A DNA stretch of 64,000 nt from Onchocerca lupi (Eukaryota; Nematoda; Chromadorea; Rhabditida; Onchocercidae): contig JAOVVO010000283.1 of assembly GCA_028564675.1 (NCBI GenBank), positions 31,687 through 95,686 on the forward strand, written 5' to 3'. A program made the position numbers and the translations under genes. Of this stretch, positions 57,101-64,000 are shown piece by piece. Within the stretch, counting starts at the first letter, position 1; each line of letters begins with the position of its first letter. The notes beneath the pieces are model-generated. The model had not been told where the DNA came from. It saw only the letters and a program-made list of their open reading frames with translations, and did not search any database.

Positions 57101-58857
57101 AAAGTGTTTTTCCAGCCTCAGTGCATCAGAATCAAAATGGATCACTTCCGAATAATCAGAATATTTCTTTCAAAAGAACCGGAAATGGGCGTCCCAAATT
57201 TTAGTAGGTTTTTTTTCAAATAATCTTAGTGCATGGAATTTCTTCATTGTAAGTTGAGTTTTTATTACATTTCGTAATTTTTCTTCTGTGGATTGAATGA
57301 TTTATTGGAATGATGATAAGCATTTGCTGCAGTTTCAGAACGATTTTCAGTCTTTCGTTTATTATTGTCTTAGTAGATAAAAAATCGTTTTTCAAGAAAA
57401 AGAAAAAAAAAAAGAACGTCTCTTGAATTTTTCAGTCCATTTTAATAATCTGTTCTTTATTTTTATTTTTCTTACAGCAAAGTGGAAAAAACGCCGTTAG
57501 TGGCGGAAGATGGTTGTAGGCACTGTTTTCACTGCAACGGACAAGTACGGCCACAAATGTGCGGCGGCAATAGACACAGGTAATTTTTCATAGTAGTTGT
57601 TCAGAAAGTTATTTTCACTGCAACGAATAAGCAGAATTTGCTCATCAAAGATATAATTAATTTAAAATTAATTACTCTATCATCTCTATCTTCGAAAGTC
57701 TTTGATTTCAGCTATTATTTTTCAATCCTTTTTACTTTATTTCAGATGGCGTTGCGTCGATAAGAAATGCCGAAAATGGTATGGTTGGGTCAGGAGTCAT
57801 GAAGAGATACCGAAGGTACTAAGTTTAAAATTTTTAGATTTGGTTTATTCGTACAGATAATATAAGTTTTCTTTTTTCTTTTTTTTTGTTTTTAGGATTT
57901 GGGCAAGAAAGGAAGATGGAAAGATCTTATCAAAATTCGAAGGAAATCACCATCAATTAGTGAAGCTGAGGGTGAACAGGTTGTTGCAGAACATTTCAAT
58001 CTAATTTCCAATTGTATTGATGAATTTTTCTTTTTTTTTTTTCTCTTCATTCATAGAGTTTCATTTTTAATGAAATGCACTTCTATGCTTCATTTTCAGA
58101 ATGAATCAATTAGAAAGACTGCGAGAAAAAATACGAGGCAGTCAGGTATTTATATTATCAAATCGGTTCTTTAAGTTCAGGGTCTTTTTGTTTCAAGCGG
58201 AACTTTAGAAGATTCATGATGAAGAACATAAGCGCAATTAAAATTATTCAAGGACTTGTTGTTGTTGATTTCTTAGTTTTCAGATTAATGTTTCTAGTTA
58301 GAAAATCCTGAAATTATTTAGGTAATCGAACTCGATCCTCGGGAGTTATGCAGATGAGGAGTTGTATGGAACGGCGGGTACGATGGTGGACAAATGAAAA
58401 AAGAGAAAGTGGACTATCTCCTGAGAGGGAATTCTCAAGTGATCCGTTAGATGCAGCAGCTGTGTGTATTACAGTATCGAAATCAATGACTTCAGCTGCT
58501 AGTACTCGGTATTTTATTTCTCGTTAAATGTCAGAAATATGCTAGAATTTACTTTCTCATATTTCGATTTTTATGAAAGTTTTCTCACTATTCATTTTGG
58601 TAATGTAAGCCAATTGCTTTTGATAAATGGATAGATGATTTTCTGAGATGAAGTGATTTAATTTCTGATTTATTTTAATATGTAGAACCGATGAACCGGG
58701 TACAGTAGATGGATCGTTGGATTTGCTGATGGACACGTTATTCAGCTTATTAGCGCCACTCTTGGCGTTAACGAAGCAGGTGCCCAGTGTTTTGGACCAA
58801 GAAACAGAAAAGAAACTTTGGGAAGCATGTGCTTTACATACACCAAGATTCGCATAA
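54192..58857 (+). CDS. PWWP-domain chromatin protein with C-terminal Cys-rich module
   Basis: Fourteen exons (54192-54263, 54682-54834, 54990-55134, 55394-55531, 55623-55738, 55856-56043, 56266-56509, 56863-57203, 57478-57579, 57746-57815, 57896-57979, 58100-58145, 58322-58508, 58686-58857) give 685 residues with every phase consistent. Residues 4-72 form an N-terminal PWWP domain (SGSVVWAKMKGFPPWPAKI, then YSVLFYGTHETAIM), a methyl-lysine nucleosome and DNA reader as in HDGF/PSIP1. The middle is Ser-rich and probably disordered. A Cys-rich module follows at about 485-535 (CRHCFHCNGQVRPQMCGG, then RWRCVDKKCRKWYGWVR), which looks zinc-binding. A helical C-terminus follows (LDLLMDTLFSLLAPLLALTK). 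I do not recognise the full architecture. The exon 7 end (TTTGTT|GTAAAT) was chosen because only it keeps phase with exon 8; reading on ends at 56,614. Confidence 0.83.
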
Positions 58858-59273
58858 TAGATTTTTCAGTTTTTGTAAATCTTTTGAAATTAATTTAGAA
58901 AATTTTACTCATTTTGGTTAACATGTAGGCTAGATGTTGGGATATCTGCATCCATTCATGATATTGCTATGAAAAAAAATCAATGTAATGATTTTAAAAA
59001 TTATAAAAATTTGAAAGATTTTAATATTCCAACATTTATTAGGTTAGACCATCCTATAATGTACAGGAAAGAGTCATGTCATTATTCCCTACATATGTCT
59101 CTAATACTTGTGAAAGTTATCTGAGATCATTTCTAGTTATTCATCAGGGCTGCTTTTTGTTATAATATTTGTTTACTCCACAATTTACAGAAATGAATTA
59201 AACTTTCAGGATCAAGTTCTTTTTTAGCATTCTTGTTGATAACGTTTTATGTTATTATCGTTTTTATATTCAG
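58858..59273. other. Region after the PWWP stop with a possible extra exon
   Basis: After an 'aacatttattag' acceptor (about 59,030-59,041) a frame reads VRPSYNVQERVMSLFPTYV and stays open for about 39 codons. It is phase-compatible with an internal donor of the last PWWP exon (AAGCAG|GTGCCC near 58,780). It may be an alternative 3' exon or chance. Confidence 0.3.
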
Positions 59274-59759
59274 TATTGCAATTTGAGACAGGAACCAGTT
59301 ATGCTAGTCTTTGCTGTTACATTTAAGGCTATGACTTTTCTCGAACTAACCGAATATTTTAAAATATACGGTCTCATCTGTGTAAGTCTCACGGAGTTGT
59401 TGAACTTTAAAGACTTTTTATAATGAACAAAACTTAATTTATCAACATACTAAAGTTGAAATGGGAGTTTTGATTTCATCGCCAAATTTATGATCATTTG
59501 TTTCTGTACATAATTTTTAAAATCTGAAAAATTTCGATCTTGCCTTCCACCTTACAAATTTATGCCCCCGATGTAAAAGTCATATGCGCATTGTTTGTTT
59601 TTTCTTTCCCATTCTCAGTTATATTTTTATAAAATTTATATAATTTTGCAGCTGGTGATAAATCTCGGTGATCACAGTGCTTTCTATCCCTATTTGTATT
59701 TGCCGTTATTTTCAGTTAAGTTCGTTCTACCACAGTTGTTGGATTTGTTGTTGAAATAA
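59274..59759 (+). CDS. Two orphan hydrophobic exons, the 3' end of an unidentified gene or alternative PWWP tail
   Basis: Exon 59,274-59,381 (36 codons, 'tatattcag' to TGT|GTAAGTC) and exon 59,652-59,759 (35 codons and TAA, after 'aattttgcag') join in phase 0. They read EPVMLVFAVTFKAMTFLEL and LGDHSAFYPYLYLPLF, then LPQLLDLLLK. AATAAA follows directly. Sharp splice sites at both ends and a polyadenylation signal argue for real exons. The sequence looks membrane-associated, but I do not recognise it and see no start exon. Confidence 0.4.
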
Positions 59760-60666
59760 AGTAAATAAACAAAAAGCATTTCTTGAAAAAAAAAAAAAAA
59801 AAAGAAATTTAGATCTATACAATCAAGCAGAACTTATAATGAAGCATATATATGTGCTAAGGAAATCCATAAAATATTTATAAAAATTTCATGCAAAACT
59901 AGATTAACGTGTACCCAGAAATATGAAAGAAATTCCTTAATTTCAAGATTCATTTCTAATATTCAAGTATTTGCGAAGAGAAAAGATGCGAAAGTTAGAC
60001 AGAAGCAACACAGATAAATATATGTGGTATATGATAATAAAAAATCATATATATTATGGTTGGAGCAATTCCATTTCTTTCTACAGATACCGGAAATGAT
60101 ATGTAAAGTTTGCATTTTCTTCAGAGAAGAATCGTCTAAGCAAACAGAAACGTGGAAGTCAATTTTCTATGAATTCTTTTATGATTTTCTTTTTTTCTTC
60201 ACTATAAGCGAGTATATGAATGGCGTGCCTGCTATCATTGTCGACTTACGGTTGTTTAAGCATTCCAATTTTCAGAGAATTATTGTAGTTAATCAGTTCT
60301 ATAAACACTGAAACGAAAGAATTAGATGCAAGGAATTCAGAAGTTGAATTAAAATGATTCAACTAAACTAAATTTGAAACTAAAGATAATATTGGTGTAA
60401 AATTTCTGAAGAATTATCAATTCTGTTGCCTAGAATTATCACAATAAAATCTTCCTATCCCTTCGAAGAGTATTAATAAAAGATACAAATAATTTAATTT
60501 ATGATCACATTCGAATACAAGATCGATAAATGATTAATACAGGAGAAGCTATTATTAGAAAAATGTAGTAAATTTGTATCAGTTCCTTGAAAACTGTAAT
60601 ATCACATCTATATATACAATTTTTTAGAAAAAAAAAAAAAAAGAAGAAAAAAATGAGTCATTTATC
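59760..60666. other. Convergent spacer before the syntaxin gene
   Basis: Contains poly-A tracts (59,786-59,803 and around 60,630) and a 95-codon open frame on + (60,024-60,311; Phe-, Ile- and Glu-rich) that I cannot relate to any family. The first few hundred bases next to 60,667 should be the syntaxin 3' UTR. Confidence 0.45.
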
Positions 60667-63454
60667 TTATTTACTGAAGAAATATGTAATGAGAATGAGA
60701 ATAAGAATGAGAGTAACAAAAAATATAAATAGAAAAATTCTCTTTTGTCGTGCCCTTTGTTGATATATAACAGCTCGTTGTACTGCCGTTGCTCCCTGAA
60801 AACAATAATTTACACGTACAGACAAGTTTTTTTTATTTTAAATCCAAAGATAAAGAAACATGAAAATATAGTAAGAATAATCCATATTCCAGATATAATG
60901 AAAATTTTCCAGCTATATCATTTTGAAATTTCTCAGATTATTGAATCAATTCCATATTCAAATATTAAAATGTTCAACTTCATACTTTATACAATAACAA
61001 AACCGTACTTGTTGCACGTGTATAGATGCATGTTCCACATTTGCTTCGATACTATCCATAATTTCACCCTGATCATGTACAATTCTTGCCAAATCTTTCA
61101 TCACCTGTGTCACGTCGCTGATATCCTGATCAAGTTGTCTCATCGCCTGAATATACAAATCACAAGCGAATTAGTAATCTCATTTTTACTCTCTAATCTT
61201 CCGATGTACTCATTTTGGTTTTAAAATGTTTAAATGAGAAACAATTTATTTACAGATTGATACGAACAATAAACAAAAACTTTGGAATTAAACAAATATT
61301 TATGTATTAAGCTAAAAACAATATCTCAATGCCATAAATAGGAGAATTTTCAAAGTTAAATAATTCAAAATTGAAACCAGCTAAGTTTTTTTCGTCGCTA
61401 AACAACTGTTTATCTTACTTACTCTTTTACTAAACCTTGAAAAGTTGAAAACCAACAATCATAGTTCCCTGCTCTAGTGTTTCTGATAATTTTATGGGCC
61501 ATATGGTTTGCTTTTGTAGTTTAAATTAATTACGTTGCGTATCTCCTATTTAGTCTGCAAATGCAGTGTATCTCCTGTTTAGTCTGCAAAATTTGTAAGC
61601 GAGACAAGGTTGATGATGATCCTTCCAAAACAAGCTTATAATTGCTTTCTTTAAAATCAATGCGAAAATTACTTTTGTAAGAAACCAAAAAGAGTACTGC
61701 ATTAGGAGAATCCAAAATTTGTTTGGATTAATTACCTATGCCACATAAAAAGTTAAATTATAACATAAATTTGAAATACTAATAAACGAAACAAATTATG
61801 AAAGTGACCTCACTCCTCTCCCTGATTTCCGTAAGATGTTGCTGATGTTGAATCTGAAGTTGCTGTCGTTCTTGTTGTTCGTCATCATTTACTTGCTGTA
61901 TCTGTAACTAAATAAGGCCAGATTGACAATAAATAAGATTTAAAAAAAAAAAAAACAAACAGAAATATTTTCTACCATTCTCGATACATCCTGAGATTTT
62001 TATATATAAGGAAGAAATGAGCACAGGATTTAGAGAATTTAGTCTTTTGAATAAATTCAATTTCTACTCAATTTCGTCTATTAGAACTCTCGCAACTATT
62101 TCCATTCTCTTTGAAGAGAAAAAAAATAAATTTTCCTTTTTTTTCTTCTACAAAAATATCAGATATCATTTATCCTTTAAAATGTAGTACTGCCATGCTA
62201 AGACTAGAAGTTAGGTAGATTTCCACAATTACCTGATTGCTAACTTGCTGATCTTGAGCAGCTACTGCTTTCATTGACTCCTTTTCTTTTGCAACTGCAT
62301 TTCGTTGGGCTACTTGCAAACGATTTAGAACACCAATTAAATCACCCATAAGTCGTTCACGATGCACTCTCATTGTCGATGCATACCTCTGAATAATGAT
62401 AGAATGTCGGACAAATTCTCAAAAAAGAAGTAGATAACAAAACTGTTTTTATGAATAAAACAAGAATTTCTATTCTATGATCATAAAATCAGCCATAAAT
62501 TAAACCTGATCGTTTGACAATTCCACCAAACGTTTCATCAAAGTGTTTGTTTCTTTGCTTAACGTATTAGCTGATGATGTTACTTCTGCTATCTGATCAC
62601 GTAATTGTTCGCCATCATCACTGCTACCTATTTTTCCACCTAATACTTCCAATTGTTGCACTGAAACTTGCTTATTCACAGAATAATCGGAATATTTTTA
62701 TCTAAAATTATATTAACATCAAATTCAAATCGTTTTTTTTTCTTTTAAAATTAATTTATCATTTGTTTAATTTCTCATTAAGTTATCACTTGTTTGATTT
62801 CTTATTAAGTTAATAGAAGATAACTCAAAGAAAGACATGTTAATTTATAAAAGTTGATTTTTGTTATCAGCCTCAGAAAAAAACATATTCCAGTGGAAAT
62901 GCTCCAAAACTAAATCATTATCAAGATATTTGCCAAAGATATTAGGAATATACATGTACATATATTGAAGTTATATGAAAGTTAAGTTCTGTAATATTAA
63001 GACGATAAGAATGTTTTCAAATTCGAAAATTATCCTTTTAAGAACGTCAACTATAGAATGAAATCTCTCGGAATATTTCTCGGAATCTCTACATTTCATA
63101 TGCATAAGAATATTATCATTTTTTATGTACAACGAAGTACACCGAATGAATAATGCATATGTAAAAGTAATGTTAAATAAAATAGAATACCATAATGATT
63201 ATGTGACAGATATAAAAAGGAATCAGAACCATCAAAACAAATCCATGATTATCCGATCAAATCCGATTAAACGAATCCGGATATCTACGGGATCAATTTT
63301 CCTCATTTAGGAGTAATTTTCTTTAAATCACTGATAGAAGATAGATAAAAATTAATTAAAAAAGAAAAAAGAACAAACCATAATGGCTTAATCGTTGGAT
63401 ATTACTTGCAATGGTTGACACCAGTGTACTGCTTTCAACACCACTTGAATTCAT
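60667..63454 (-). CDS. syx-7: Qa-SNARE of the syntaxin 7/12 (endosomal) type
   Basis: Six exons (63454-63379, 62660-62506, 62388-62233, 61901-61809, 61146-61009, 60795-60667) give 248 residues in phase; human syntaxin 7 has 261. The N-terminal three-helix (Habc-like) region starts STIASNIQRLSHY, then VQQLEVLGGKIGS, and continues with RLMGDLIGVLNRLQVAQR. The SNARE helix is MRQLDQDISDVTQVMKDLAR followed by IVHDQGEIMDSIEANVE, with the ionic-layer Gln in HDQGE. A basic stretch (QRARQKR) precedes a single C-terminal membrane anchor (FLFIFFVTLILILILITYFF). The endosomal syntaxin 7/12 assignment rests on the early N-terminal pattern and length. Other endosomal Qa members cannot be fully excluded. 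The protein would act in fusion of late endosomes or lysosomes. Confidence 0.87.
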
Positions 63455-64000
63455 CGTCTTTTTTCTGAAAATAAACAAAAAAAAAAAAGAAATTTGAATG
63501 AAATTACAATACAAAAGATACAAATAAAAACAAATATACAAGTAAAGTAATACACAACATCGCAAATATATCAAGTAAAAATAGTCCAAATAACAATTGA
63601 ATAACATTTAACAAATTGAATTCAAAAGTAATTTGAATAGATAATTTCCAAACAGAATGAATAGAAATATATGAAATTGATAAGAAATAAAAAAAGAAAA
63701 TACTGTGAAATTTAAAATCAACAGTATAATTTAAATTTAGGAATAAATATATCTTTGAGGAAAATTTATAAAGAAAGATAAAAAGATAATTTATACGGAG
63801 TTAATTTATCAATTTATCTCGGAATAATTAATTACTATCTCATAAATAATATCGACATAATTTTATCATTTTACTCTGAATTTCCATCATTTCACTCTAT
63901 ATCATTCTGATGTATAATTCTTATATCATATGAAAAAGTTCGTTCTTCTAAAAAATATAGAGTAATAATTAAAGTAATATCCTAAAGATATATATATATA
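63455..64000. other. Upstream of the syntaxin gene, window end
   Basis: AT-rich sequence without a coding exon that I can support. 'ttttcagaaaaaagacg' on the minus strand just before the ATG (about 63,458-63,468) could be a trans-splice acceptor. The window ends in a TA run. Confidence 0.5.

Noticed and set aside
1..64000. tRNA, rRNA, CRISPR or bacterial operon
   Set aside because: No tRNA-like T-loop with matching acceptor, no rRNA-like GC-rich block and no regularly spaced direct repeats with unique spacers were seen. The only bacterial-type sequence is the decayed kinase fragment.

Overview
This window reads as nuclear DNA of a filarial-type nematode. It is strongly AT-rich. The genes are broken into many small exons, with short introns ending in the nematode acceptor form (T-rich then CAG or TAG), and the proteins match metazoan families. 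Two ribosomal protein genes are readable codon by codon. A decayed piece of an alphaproteobacterial histidine kinase next to one of them fits a lineage that has hosted Wolbachia. I assign the group from these features only and cannot name a species.

Layout. 1-3.0 kb: an unrecognised coiled-coil gene on +, preceded by a decayed retropepsin-like exon. 3.0-11.2 kb: gene-poor, repeat-bearing DNA with an orphan exon at 7.9 kb and a second broken copy of the retropepsin-like segment at 10.7-11.1 kb. 11.45-13.46 kb (-): MESH1/HDDC3 alarmone-type hydrolase, divergent from 13.9-17.4 kb (+): DEK chromatin protein. 18.7-20.6 kb (-): UBXN1-like p97 adaptor. 22.0-23.1 kb (-): an unidentified small coiled-coil protein. 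24.5-26.6 kb (+): ribosomal protein L4. 27.2-28.6 kb (-): LysM-domain protein. 29.8-31.9 kb (+): SRSF3/7-like splicing factor with a probable poison exon. 33.1-36.8 kb (+): CABLES. 38.7-40.2 kb (-): ribosomal protein S17, with the Wolbachia-like CckA kinase fragment directly upstream (40.28-40.79 kb). 41.8-43.9 kb (+): FAM76. 46.2-52.9 kb (+): the ciliary transport gene dyf-1/IFT70. 54.2-58.9 kb (+): a PWWP protein. 59.3-59.8 kb (+): two or three orphan exons. 60.7-63.5 kb (-): a syntaxin 7/12-type SNARE.

Most genes are unrelated housekeeping or regulatory loci. I see no bacterial-type gene cluster. DEK/UBXN1, RPL4/LysM, CABLES/RPS17 and PWWP/syntaxin are tail-to-tail pairs. MESH1/DEK is a head-to-head pair with a short shared promoter. 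Gene models were assembled by hand from reading frame, splice-site and phase agreement. Every multi-exon model given has intact phase from start to stop, except where stated (dyf-1 lacks two expected exons).

The most notable items are the bacterial kinase relic within about 45 bp of the RPS17 start codon, the poison exon in the SR gene, the GC-AG intron and missing N-terminal exon of dyf-1, and a 27-bp minisatellite with 108-bp higher-order structure lying in the intron where that exon should be.
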